DNA from: Planktothricoides raciborskii GIHE-MW2
GTDB taxonomy: Bacteria; Cyanobacteriota; Cyanobacteriia; Cyanobacteriales; Laspinemataceae
Length of the DNA: 64,000 bases
Direction of reading: 5' to 3'
NCBI RefSeq assembly: GCF_040564635.1
Contig: NZ_CP159837.1
Span: 2,049,001 to 2,113,000 of the forward strand
A model generated the notes under the pieces. It was not told where the DNA came from. It worked only from the letters and a program-made list of their open reading frames with translations, and searched no databases. The position numbers were made by a program, and so were the translations under genes. Below, in pieces: positions 46,001-53,333 of this stretch. Within the stretch, counting starts at the first letter, position 1; each line of letters starts with the position of its first letter.

Positions 46001-46200
46001 TTCCTGGGGCAGCGGGTGTTCCTGGGGCAGCGGGTGTTCCTGGGGCAGCGGGTGTTCCTGGCGTTCCCGGTACGCTGGAAGTTCCTGGAGTTCCTGGGGC
46101 GGCGGGTACTCCAGGGGCGGCTGGTGAGGAAGAAAAAGAACCGCCAACCCCGGATAATACGCCTTTAGCACCCGCAGAAATTAATCCTCAATTTAATTAG
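43093..46200 (+). CDS. Membrane-anchored Ig-repeat protein with collagen-like tail
   Basis: A 1,035-residue protein. Residues 1-385 are about three Ig/NEW3-like sandwiches (LSITVTNQGPISALIDIYI, WCVSPHEYLALNPGQSSEVVL, LKVTVHNRSDRVDRFRL). One membrane segment lies at about 390-416 (FLLLVFLLTGSLAALIYFIF). Then come three copies of a domain of about 125 residues starting near 421, 550 and 712. Each has an LNWR/LNWQ strand, a YDLSQ/YDFTQ motif, paired cysteines (for example LTCQNV, LTCENV, LVCKNV) and a GxYxFxLxVxP strand; the paired cysteines suggest an oxidising compartment. A fourth beta domain (about 847-940), a poly-Pro run and GVPGAAGVPGAAG-type collagen-like repeats (about 960-1015) close the protein. 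AAGGAGAG precedes the ATG. A role as anchor or stalk of the injection system is inferred. Confidence 0.85.
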   Translation: MTIQPLSAPPEEMNGLSVNSRPGHSVGSPLGIIRNPSGLATVIAGDEDGLKLSITVTNQGPISALIDIYIDEKSQPVRQWCVSPHEYLALNPGQSSEVVLKIKVPDNAIPDTYDYLLVVDAQQHYPENTPIYHRAKLQVMPFVEEARTATDATFTLQPATSSLQPAMLQRGEQLELKVTVHNRSDRVDRFRLTCPDLDSKWFRVIYPEGLPLAGIITSTQGLELNPGDKGDILLFLSPPMTAWAGMYAPTVRLYSENNPDLVLLDVVYLEIAEFHLITVDFITLVSKVKNQAGLFELRFQNSGNTIREIDIFAKDADEDNICTYTVAPSKVRLSPGGSAIAGIQVKPTKGRRPFYGRMLNFVVDLEDTQKLPLLTNHFQGTLMWEPRPWWQFLLLVFLLTGSLAALIYFIFWLITKPPIKPEIIEFSPEPIKYKEINNDAIRLNWRIGNPQKIEYIKITGMSPDGLVLSGPFVYDLSQKTLPKELQDFCVPEPQLTCQNVWTDARKSGDYIFEMTVMPKKGRKAVEPVTLRTTSVRIEAIPVPQAVQVESTQPIYQQGGNQGRSLLAVPASIPGTGQSIGQSSGQSSGQSTDQSIGDSASAPLRDRILLNWRLNNPNQIKQLRLMGLNQEGVIQTQKTYDFTQGMSPELERYCQKNLDSTVLTCENVPTDAKEPGLYMFELQVIPSIGDGSPSAVIKTNAIQIKGIPQPKIVEFAPSQLVYEEVKLKAANLAANQTPAANTVTPKVNSILLNWQVEQVSQVQEIGLIGRSPDGRVNSPLQRYDFTQGIPVALKDYCRLSGPQLVCKNVPTGANQPDDYIFDLIVLPKNAQTQEGITTKKTEIIKIIPEPVPINILAFNINGQAAAPKYIFETQPKTKPIVLTLFWQVSGGQDMKVEILPAPGSVSPQGSVTYPVTPDPGQETITLKVTNAQGQELTRTVAIQTLAPPPPPPPPAPPVAATPGGAGAAAGVPGAAGVPGAAGVPGAAGVPGVPGTLEVPGVPGAAGTPGAAGEEEKEPPTPDNTPLAPAEINPQFN

Positions 46201-46326
46201 TTATTTGTCTGTGGATAAAGTTTAAGGTTTTGGGGTTTTTTTACCACAGAGACACAGAGAACACAGAGGATGGAACGAGTGACGAATAATGAGTAACAAA
46301 AAAAAATTAAACGAAAATTTTAAAAA

Positions 46327-47646
46327 ATGAAGACGATATTATGTCAGAAGAAAATAGAGCGCGATCGCCTCATAAATATACTCCAAAAAATAGGGGCGAG
46401 TCTCACTTTTTTGCTCGTATTTTACATATTTTATTACCTATTTTATTTTTCGGAAACCGCTCTGGCTGCCCGAAAATCTGACCTACAAAAACTCCGCGAA
46501 ACGCGAGTTTGTACGGAATGTAGTTTAAGAAATGCTGACCTAGCAGGCGTGGATCTCAAAGGCGCTAATTTAGAGCGATCGGAAATGATTCGCGCTAACC
46601 TGAGAGAAACAGATTTAGGGGGCGCTAATCTGAAATTGGTTGATTTAAGATTAGCAAATTTACAGGCGGCAAAACTGGAAGCCGCTGATTTAAGTGGGGC
46701 GCATTTAGCCGAAGCCCAACTATCAGCAGCTACCTTATTTCGGGCGACTTTAGTTCAGGCAATTATGGAGGAAACAATTCTCAGAGAAACCAATTTAATT
46801 GGCGCCAATTTATCCCAAGCCAATATGACCAAAGCGCAGTTAGAAACGGCGCAGTTAGAAACAGCAAATCTGACCCAGGCAAATTTACAAGAAGCTAATT
46901 TACAACAGGCGGTATTAAAACAGGCCAATTTGACTCAGGCTAACTTAGCCAATGCTAACTTAGAAATGGCTAATTTGCAAGGGTCAGATTTAAGGGGTAC
47001 TAATTTGCTGGGGGCAAGTCTTTGGCGGGTTAATTTTCAAGATACTATTATTAATAATGATACCATGATTGAGTCTTTATGGCTGAATTATTGGAGGATT
47101 TCTAATCAAGATTTAACCAGCAAAGACTTGAGTAAAGTCGAAATCCCTGGAGTGAATTTACAAGGTAAGAATTTATCGGGAATTAACCTGAGTAATGCCA
47201 ATTTGCTGGGGGCTTATTTGTTTATGAGTAATTTACAAAATGCCAACCTCAGTGAGATTAATCTCCAGGATGCTAGTTTGCATTATGCTAATTTAAGCAA
47301 TGTCAATTTAATGGCAGCAAATTTATTAAGTGCTGATTTACGTCGGGCGAATTTGTTAGCAGCAAACCTAAGTAAAGCTAATTTGAATTCGGCGTTGATG
47401 GTAGCGGCTGATTTGCGTAATTCTACGGTAGAAGAAGCGGATTTAAGTGGGGCGAATTTAGACTCAGCCCGGTTAGCTGGGGCAAATTTAGCTAGGGCAA
47501 ATTTGTCTGGGGCTAATTTAGAAAATGCTGATTTGAGTGGGGCGAATTTGTCTGGGGCTAATTTAGCGGGGGCTAATCTAAAAAATGCTAAGTTATGTGG
47601 GGCGATCGCTCCTGATTTTAGCCCTATAACTTGTGATAAGGACTAG
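46327..47646 (+). CDS. Membrane-anchored pentapeptide-repeat protein
   Basis: 439 residues. A basic head and one membrane segment or uncleaved signal (about 20-45, ASLTFLLVFYIFYYLFYF) precede a Cys pair (CTECSLRNADL). Pentapeptide repeats of the A(D/N)Lxx type run from about 66 to 235 and from 262 to 425, interrupted by a short non-repeat insert (MIESLWLNYWRISNQ). Such repeats fold as a right-handed square beta-helix and act as scaffolds. The location is probably extracytoplasmic or lumenal. No ribosome site is evident before ATG 46327. It follows the injection cluster after 126 bp that include a dispersed ACCACAGAGACACAGAG repeat, so co-transcription is uncertain. Confidence 0.9.
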   Translation: MKTILCQKKIERDRLINILQKIGASLTFLLVFYIFYYLFYFSETALAARKSDLQKLRETRVCTECSLRNADLAGVDLKGANLERSEMIRANLRETDLGGANLKLVDLRLANLQAAKLEAADLSGAHLAEAQLSAATLFRATLVQAIMEETILRETNLIGANLSQANMTKAQLETAQLETANLTQANLQEANLQQAVLKQANLTQANLANANLEMANLQGSDLRGTNLLGASLWRVNFQDTIINNDTMIESLWLNYWRISNQDLTSKDLSKVEIPGVNLQGKNLSGINLSNANLLGAYLFMSNLQNANLSEINLQDASLHYANLSNVNLMAANLLSADLRRANLLAANLSKANLNSALMVAADLRNSTVEEADLSGANLDSARLAGANLARANLSGANLENADLSGANLSGANLAGANLKNAKLCGAIAPDFSPITCDKD

Positions 47647-47710
47647 AAACCGGGTTTCTTGTTTGAATGCCAGCGTTAACTTTGATATCCACAACAGAAA
47701 CCCGGTTTCT
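47646..47710. repeat. Inverted pair of GAAACCGGGTTTCT repeats
   Basis: GAAACCGGGTTTCT at 47646-47659 and GAAACCCGGTTTCT at 47697-47710 flank 37 bases, in the spacer between the pentapeptide and TPR genes. The first copy overlaps the stop codon of the pentapeptide gene. Confidence 0.85.
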
Positions 47711-47748
47711 GTGTCCTGGGGGAGAAATCGGGGGTAAGGAGAAAATTT

Positions 47749-49470
47749 ATGAATAATCAACAAGGGTTACAAACCCAATTACCAACCAAAAGTATATTCA
47801 GCATATTCAGAAATCCATTATTATTTTTCTTGGTCAGTTCTTCCCTGTTGGGCGGCATCTTGGTTTTTGCTAAGAATTTGCGGGCTGAAGATTCAGTCGA
47901 GAAAACTTTCGATGAGTTAGCATTAGTTTGTGGCACTTGGTCAGACCCAGAAAAACGGGCAGAGGCGATCGCTGCTTGTAATCAGGCAATTAATCAAAAT
48001 CCTCACGATCCACTGGTATGGACCGATCGCGCTGATGCTTTATTTGCGGAAAAACAATATACCGAAGCCCTGTTATCTTATCGTCGAGTTTTGGGAATGG
48101 AACCCACTAATTCCCCAATCATGGCTAAAGAATGTGCGACTTTATCTCAGTTAAAAAAATATACTGAGGCGATCGCGGTTTGCGAGAAAGCTTTAAATAT
48201 CGATCAGAATTGGCAAGACACCAGTCCGGCGATCGCTTGGTATAATCGTGGGGTAGCTTTTCGGCAATTAGGTAATATTGAACAAGCCCTCTATTCTAAT
48301 GATTGGGCATTGCAACTAAAACCAGATTTTTCTCTTGCTTGGGCAGAACGTTGCACGGTTCTCGCGGATTTGGGCAGCTATTCTGATGCTTTAAATGCTT
48401 GCGAACAAGCGATTAAAACTGACCGAGAAAACGATCCTAATACTTTAGCAACTATCTGGGGAACCCAGGGGTTATTGTTTAAACAGTTGAAATATTACGA
48501 TGAAGCCCTTAAGTCTTATAATCAAGCTTTAGTATTGAATCCGAAAAATGCGGAAAATTGGACGGAGTACGGCAATATTCTCGGTATTTTGGGTCGCCAC
48601 GGGGAAGCGAGTACCGCTTATCAATGGGCACAGAAAATTACTCCCCAATCTTCTTTAGTTTTGACTAATCAATGTGCCAATTTGAACCGATTAGGCAATT
48701 ATGAAGAAGCCTTGAAAGCTTGTGATCTGGCCCTCCAAGAAGGGGATGGAAATTGGGGTGAATATGGGCCGGCAATGGCTTGGAGTCAGCGGGGTAATGC
48801 CTTGACTGGATTGGGTCGTTATGAGGAGGCTTTGACCTCCGCAAATCGGGCATTGGCAATTAATCCTAATTACCCGGATGCTTGGAGTAATCGCAGTGCA
48901 ACTCTGTGGCATTTAGGCCGATTTCCTGAAGCATTGGCTTCTACAGAACGGGCGATCGCTCTTAAGTCGGATTCGTCTTTGGCTTGGTTTAATCAAGCGA
49001 GAATTTTAACTACTTTGGGACAGTATGAAGAGGCAATTTCCGCTTATGAATTGGCTATTCAAGGAGATGCGAATATTGGCGATCGCCCTAGTTTAGCGGA
49101 AATTTGGGTGAATCAAAGTGCGGTGTTTTTACGCTTATCCCGCTATGGGGAAGCAGTGAGTGCAACCCAACAGGCGATCGCTCTTGATGGGACATTTTCC
49201 CAAGCTTTTTATAACCAAGGTTTAGGGTTCATGGGGCAAGGGCTTTATGAAGATGCGGTTAAAGCTTATGAAGAGGCGATTAAAATCGATCCGCAAAATG
49301 CCGATTTTTGGGCTGGCAAAGGGCTGGCTTTTCAATATTTAGAAGCATATCCAGAGGCGATCGCGGCTTTTCAGAAAGCCCTGGAACTCAACCCTAATCA
49401 TGCCCAAGCGAAGCAAAACCTAGAATTTGTGCAATATCAGCTAAAGAAACAAGCGGAGAAAAAAGCATAA
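47749..49470 (+). CDS. Membrane-anchored TPR protein
   Basis: 573 residues. A single N-terminal membrane segment (about 24-46, PLLFFLVSSSLLGGILVFA) precedes some 13 tetratricopeptide units with patterns such as YTEALLSYRRVLGMEPTN, YDEALKSYNQALVLNPKN and YPEAIAAFQKALELNPNHAQA. Several units are stretched by WGEYGPAMAW-type inserts. TPRs mediate protein contacts, so this is a scaffold on the outer or lumenal face of a membrane, unless the segment is a cleaved signal. AAGGAGA lies upstream of the ATG at 47749. The partner is unknown; it may be the pentapeptide protein upstream. Confidence 0.9.
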   Translation: MNNQQGLQTQLPTKSIFSIFRNPLLFFLVSSSLLGGILVFAKNLRAEDSVEKTFDELALVCGTWSDPEKRAEAIAACNQAINQNPHDPLVWTDRADALFAEKQYTEALLSYRRVLGMEPTNSPIMAKECATLSQLKKYTEAIAVCEKALNIDQNWQDTSPAIAWYNRGVAFRQLGNIEQALYSNDWALQLKPDFSLAWAERCTVLADLGSYSDALNACEQAIKTDRENDPNTLATIWGTQGLLFKQLKYYDEALKSYNQALVLNPKNAENWTEYGNILGILGRHGEASTAYQWAQKITPQSSLVLTNQCANLNRLGNYEEALKACDLALQEGDGNWGEYGPAMAWSQRGNALTGLGRYEEALTSANRALAINPNYPDAWSNRSATLWHLGRFPEALASTERAIALKSDSSLAWFNQARILTTLGQYEEAISAYELAIQGDANIGDRPSLAEIWVNQSAVFLRLSRYGEAVSATQQAIALDGTFSQAFYNQGLGFMGQGLYEDAVKAYEEAIKIDPQNADFWAGKGLAFQYLEAYPEAIAAFQKALELNPNHAQAKQNLEFVQYQLKKQAEKKA

Positions 49471-49688
49471 AGAAAAAAACAGGGTTTCCTTTCTCACAGA
49501 AACCCGGTTTATGGGTTTTATGAGAAAAAACTTAACATTACATTTAACATTACGAGAAAAAGCTTAACAAACTTTCTGCGATCGCGCCGCTTTAGGGGAA
49601 CTATAATCATAGTCAGAATCAGGCTCAAAGTAGAGTCGCAAGATTTGTCCCAATCAAAATAAATCTGGGAGATTTGAAATTTCCATAA
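49471..49688. repeat. Convergent intergenic gap with inverted CCGGGTTT-type repeats
   Basis: An AGGGTTTCC/GAAACCCGGTTTA inverted pair directly after the TPR gene (about 49485-49513) can act as terminator. A second repetition, AACATTACATTTAACATTACGAG, follows. No gene is visible. Confidence 0.55.
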
Positions 49689-50747
49689 TTACATATCTAA
49701 GCGAATAATACTTTCCTCTGGGACTAATTGGGCAACCGCATCAGAATGAGTCGTAATGATAAATTGATTGTTTTTGCCTAAACTTGGCAGAACACTCAGG
49801 AGTGCCTGCTGTAGCGGAGGATGCAAGTGTAATTCCAATTCATCAATTAAAATAACCGAATTATGAATATTCCAATTAACGAAATCTATGAGAATCGGAA
49901 AAATCGCCCGTTCCCCCCCAGACATTTCCGAAATTTCATAGGAATTGTCACCATCATAGAGATAAAACCACGGTTCGCTGAGGATGTCATTGGGGTCTTC
50001 TCTGGGAATCGTCCCATCAAAAGAGCGTTGAGCAAAAATTGCTTGATACGCTCGTTCCATTTCCGCATATAAATCTTTTTGTCCCGGTCGCAGCTTTTGA
50101 ATTTTTCCGGTTTCAACAAAATTATGAAAAACTTGCCACTTAGAAAGGCGATCGCGCAAGGTATCCTCGGTAATTTCTAATTTTATTTCTGGCTCTTCAG
50201 TGCTTAAACTGGTGGAAGTTCTTTGCTCGGTGTACCAAAAAACTGTACCCGTGAGTTCAAAGACTTGGAAGCCAGAAATCCGACTTAATTGTTTAGCATA
50301 TTCCCGTCCTTTAAATTGAAATAATTCCGCCGCACTATTAGCGAGAACTCGGTCATATTGCCATCGCAAAGAAACTAGATATTCTTGGGCGGGTGGAATT
50401 AACTCTTGCCCCACTTCCTGGAGTTGCTGTTGAAACTCACTCACTGCTTTGAGTTCTGACTTTGAAAACTCTACCTTGAGATTTACTTCTGGATGCAAAC
50501 GTCTCCAATTAATGCTGACTAATTCAGGGACAAATCCTGGCCATACTAAATCTGAAGGTTTCTTTAACCGTCCCGTTGCCGTCCCCAAAGTCGCGGCGAT
50601 CGCCTGTAAAACACTGGTTTTTCCTGACCCATTCATACCAATGAGAACAATTAAATTTTGGGCTAACCCGGTTTCTGGATCGGTAAAGTCTAAGGTTAAA
50701 TCTTTAAACTTTTTGAAATTCTTTAACTGAACTTGTTGAATTTTCAT
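49689..50747 (-). CDS. RecF/OLD-like AAA ATPase
   Basis: A 352-residue ABC-type ATPase. Walker A is G37-MNGSGKT; the signature is EMSGGERAIFPI and Walker B is VILIDELELHLHP, followed by the D-loop and a switch His in IITTHSD. It begins MKIQQVQLKNFKKFKDLTLDF, as in the RecF/AAA_15/AAA_21 group. There is no C-terminal Toprim nuclease, so it is not a full OLD protein. Such stand-alone ATPases often work with a nuclease gene, as in Septu- or retron-like defence pairs, but no nuclease is adjacent. Function unresolved. Its start at 50747 is supported by the conserved N terminus. Confidence 0.9.
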   Translation of the reverse strand: MKIQQVQLKNFKKFKDLTLDFTDPETGLAQNLIVLIGMNGSGKTSVLQAIAATLGTATGRLKKPSDLVWPGFVPELVSINWRRLHPEVNLKVEFSKSELKAVSEFQQQLQEVGQELIPPAQEYLVSLRWQYDRVLANSAAELFQFKGREYAKQLSRISGFQVFELTGTVFWYTEQRTSTSLSTEEPEIKLEITEDTLRDRLSKWQVFHNFVETGKIQKLRPGQKDLYAEMERAYQAIFAQRSFDGTIPREDPNDILSEPWFYLYDGDNSYEISEMSGGERAIFPILIDFVNWNIHNSVILIDELELHLHPPLQQALLSVLPSLGKNNQFIITTHSDAVAQLVPEESIIRLDM

Positions 50748-50919
50748 TTTATATTACGGCTGAATTTATGACGGTATTATGCTGATATTAATACGATACC
50801 ACAGCCCACAGGTGTGGCATCGCTGATTAATTCTAATCTATAATTTTGCGGTGGTCAAAAAACCCGGTTTCTGAAAAATTCTCTGTGTCCTTTGTGTCTT
50901 TGTGGTAAAATAAACAAAA

Positions 50920-51441
50920 TTAACTCAAAGGTTTCTGCATCAACAAAGAATAAGGCTGATAACCCATTTTTTGATACAAATTTAGCGCCGGTTCATTATC
51001 GAGAAACACTTGTAAAGTAATCTGTCGATCGCCTCTTTGTCTTGCCCAAGTTTCTGCCTGCTGAACTAACGCCGCCCCGATACCTTGACGACGATGTTTT
51101 GGGGCAACATACACCATAAAAATATGACTATGGCGATCGCCCTTCACCTGGTCGATCACATTCCCCACCCACAAACAACCCACGGGCAAAACTGGAGAAA
51201 AAGGAGAAAAATCTCGGATAGAAGATAAGTCTTGACCGGCATCTTCAGCGGCAACTTCTACCCACCAAATCGGCGTTTCTGGGGACAAATACTGATCCAC
51301 CGTCATCGCCAAATGGGAAAAATCTTGCTTGGGGTAAGCTTCTTTATAAGTGCGCTGTAAAAACTTTAATAACAATGCCCGTTCTAAAGTCGAACCGGCA
51401 CGCAACTCGTAGCCTGGAATCAGCAAATTAGACACGGGCAT
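50920..51441 (-). CDS. GNAT-family N-acetyltransferase
   Basis: A 173-residue GNAT enzyme. The acetyl-CoA site appears as VAPKHRRQGIGAALVQQAETW (motif A, R/Q-x-x-G-x-G/A), followed by ITLQVFLDNEPALNLYQKMGY, the typical motif B. This last part resembles RimI-like and related acetyltransferases. The N-terminal segment GYELRAGSTLERALLLKFLQRTY is common to a cyanobacterial subgroup. The substrate cannot be read from the sequence. It lies on the minus strand upstream of the ATPase gene, separated by a repeat-bearing gap of 172 bp. Confidence 0.92.
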   Translation of the reverse strand: MPVSNLLIPGYELRAGSTLERALLLKFLQRTYKEAYPKQDFSHLAMTVDQYLSPETPIWWVEVAAEDAGQDLSSIRDFSPFSPVLPVGCLWVGNVIDQVKGDRHSHIFMVYVAPKHRRQGIGAALVQQAETWARQRGDRQITLQVFLDNEPALNLYQKMGYQPYSLLMQKPLS

Positions 51442-51639
51442 TCCTGAAAATAAACATCAAAATCAAACTATAAAATCAGACCATGAAAATCATTGACGAA
51501 ATCATGTTCGGCAAGTAGGTGAACATAATTAATGGCACTTTTCGTTATCCAGGCGTCAATATTTGGATTCCCGCCTGCGCGGGAATGACAGCTTTTCTTC
51601 TGATGGGGTCTGTGGTGAATTTATTTTATAGAGGTCTAC
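51442..51639. repeat. Spacer with ATTCCCGC-GCGGGAAT hairpin
   Basis: ATTCCCGC at 51567-51574 pairs with GCGGGAAT at 51579-51586 around CTGC. The same 20-bp hairpin recurs at 55868-55887. No gene is visible in this stretch. Confidence 0.7.
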
Positions 51640-51864
51640 TTATGAATTTCCCGCCATACCCGGAAAATCCGGTAAACCTTTAATCAACACAGACAGTCTT
51701 TCCGAAGCCGGAAAAAGTGCTTGTTCCTCCATGATTTCTTCATCAACGGGGGCTGGGGCAATCATATCTGACGGCAACCAGATCCGGGCACTGACTACCA
51801 TCAGGGTAAACAAGAATACCAGCAAAATGAAAAAGGGGGCAATGTATTGACGGAAGATAGCCAT
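51640..51864 (-). CDS. Small single-pass membrane protein
   Basis: A 74-residue protein with one N-terminal membrane segment (about 9-29, PFFILLVFLFTLMVVSARIW) and an acidic, proline-rich tail (MIAPAPVDEEIMEEQALFPASE). It is conserved in style with short cyanobacterial membrane proteins of unknown function. It lies 117 bp downstream of argF on the same strand. Confidence 0.7.
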   Translation of the reverse strand: MAIFRQYIAPFFILLVFLFTLMVVSARIWLPSDMIAPAPVDEEIMEEQALFPASERLSVLIKGLPDFPGMAGNS

Positions 51865-51981
51865 AGTCAGTGGTTGAAATTCAGATCGTTGTTAAGAAGT
51901 TACTGGTTATTTGTTAGAAATTTATTTGATAGCGATCGAGAACCCCTATCATCACTAACCAACAACCAATAACAAAATATC

Positions 51982-52911
51982 TTAACCCTCAAATGTCGCA
52001 CCGAGAACACTGGCTAACAAAGCTTTTTGGGCGTGCATCCGGTTTTCTGCCTGATCCCAAACGCGGGATTGATCGCCCTCGATCACCGCATCGGTAATTT
52101 CTTCCCCACGGTGGGCAGGCAAACAATGCAAGACGATCGCCTCTGGATCGGCATACTTTAATAGTTCTGAATTAATTTGATAGGGTTGGAATACGGGAAT
52201 CCGGCTATCTGCTTCTGCCTCTTGCCCCATGCTGGCCCAAACATCGGTATAAAGCACATGAGCCCCTTTGGCAGCAGCGATCGCATCAGTAGTCACAAGC
52301 ACTTCCGAGCGATCGCCCGCAAAAGTTTTCGCCTTGCCCACCACTTCTACGTTGGGCTGATAATCTGGGGGAGTCGCCACTCTCACATTCATGCCCATCA
52401 TGGCGCAACCCAACATCAAAGAATGAGCCACATTATTCCCATCGCCGAAATAACTCACCGTCACCCCGCTAAATTGGCCAAAGCATTCCTTAATCGTCAT
52501 TAAATCCGCCAAAGCTTGACAAGGGTGAGCCCAATCAGTCAGGGCATTAATCACGGGAATTTCGGCATATTTGGCGTAAGTTTCCAAATCCGCTTGGGCA
52601 AAAGTGCGAATGGCCAACACATCTAAATAGCGGTCTAAAACTCTCGCCGTATCCTGCAAAGGTTCCCCCCGACTCACCTGTGTCACCATCGGGTTGAGAT
52701 CCATCACTTGACCCCCCAGTTGGTACATCGCCGCCGAAAAGCTGACCCGCGTGCGGGTGGATGCCTTGGAAAACAACAATCCCAGGATTTTTTCGCATCG
52801 GGCAGTGACTTTGCCCGACTTCATGTTAGCCGCCAATTCCAGTAACTCTGCCAGTTCTGCTGGGCTTAAATCCAGCAAACTTAAAAAATCACGTCCTTTT
52901 AATGCCTGCAC
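51982..52911 (-). CDS. argF: Ornithine carbamoyltransferase (GTG start)
   Basis: This 309-residue enzyme forms citrulline from ornithine and carbamoyl phosphate in arginine synthesis. The carbamoyl-phosphate site FSKASTRTRVSF, HPCQALADLMT, the ornithine-binding segments SYFGDGNNVAHSLM and DVWASMGQE, and the catalytic HCLPAHRGEE are all present. The frame is open to an ATG at 53019, but the true start is probably the GTG at 52911 (V-QALKGRDFLSL). It has GGAGA seven bases upstream, it starts where the family starts, and the 36 extra residues do not resemble a targeting or catalytic segment. It is followed by the small membrane protein on the same strand. Confidence 0.95.
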   Translation of the reverse strand: MQALKGRDFLSLLDLSPAELAELLELAANMKSGKVTARCEKILGLLFSKASTRTRVSFSAAMYQLGGQVMDLNPMVTQVSRGEPLQDTARVLDRYLDVLAIRTFAQADLETYAKYAEIPVINALTDWAHPCQALADLMTIKECFGQFSGVTVSYFGDGNNVAHSLMLGCAMMGMNVRVATPPDYQPNVEVVGKAKTFAGDRSEVLVTTDAIAAAKGAHVLYTDVWASMGQEAEADSRIPVFQPYQINSELLKYADPEAIVLHCLPAHRGEEITDAVIEGDQSRVWDQAENRMHAQKALLASVLGATFEG

Positions 52912-52923
52912 GATCGATTCTCC

Positions 52924-53333
52924 TGCCCTACCTGGGCGATCGGATTTCTTCTCACCGTACCTCAAATTGAATCTCTGAAACAGATACAAGCGATCGCGAT
53001 CGTCGAGAATTCGTGACACAGTTCATTAGAAAAAGCCCCCCTTGGGAAGGGGGGTTGGGGGGATCAAGATATTTATGAAAGCATTCTTGTCTATTTTTTT
53101 ATGGGCAGAAACTGGATTTCTCACTTTGATATGCCGACAAAGAAACCAGGTTTCTGCGATAATATCTGCATCCTCTACCCAAATGGTCTAAAGAAACCCG
53201 GTTTTTGACTTGCGGCTTCTCACTCTCCTTTCCTCAACCAAGAAACCGGGTTTATGCGATAATATTTGCATCCTTACCCAGATGGTCTAAAGAAACCCGG
53301 TTTCTGAACTACTAAAATAGCACAGTCATTCCT
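52924..53333. repeat. Divergent intergenic region with repeats
   Basis: It carries the argF promoter region (leftward) and the kinase promoter (rightward). CCCCCCTT (53036-53043) pairs with AAGGGGGG (53047-53054) in the GGGGGGTTGGGGGG-type repeat. A unit of about 66 bp running from AAGAAACC(A/G)GGTTT through GCGATAATATNTGCATCCT to AAAGAAACCCGGTTTNT occurs twice (53140-53206 and 53240-53305). Confidence 0.8.

Noticed and set aside
45872-46171. Leftward 99-codon frame in the collagen-like tail
   Set aside because: Antisense of an 18-bp repeat; the periodic peptide (HPLPQE) is an artefact of the repeat.
49689-50747. OLD-family nuclease or Septu/Gabija defence ATPase
   Set aside because: No Toprim domain and no adjacent nuclease or helicase gene; only the ATPase can be supported.
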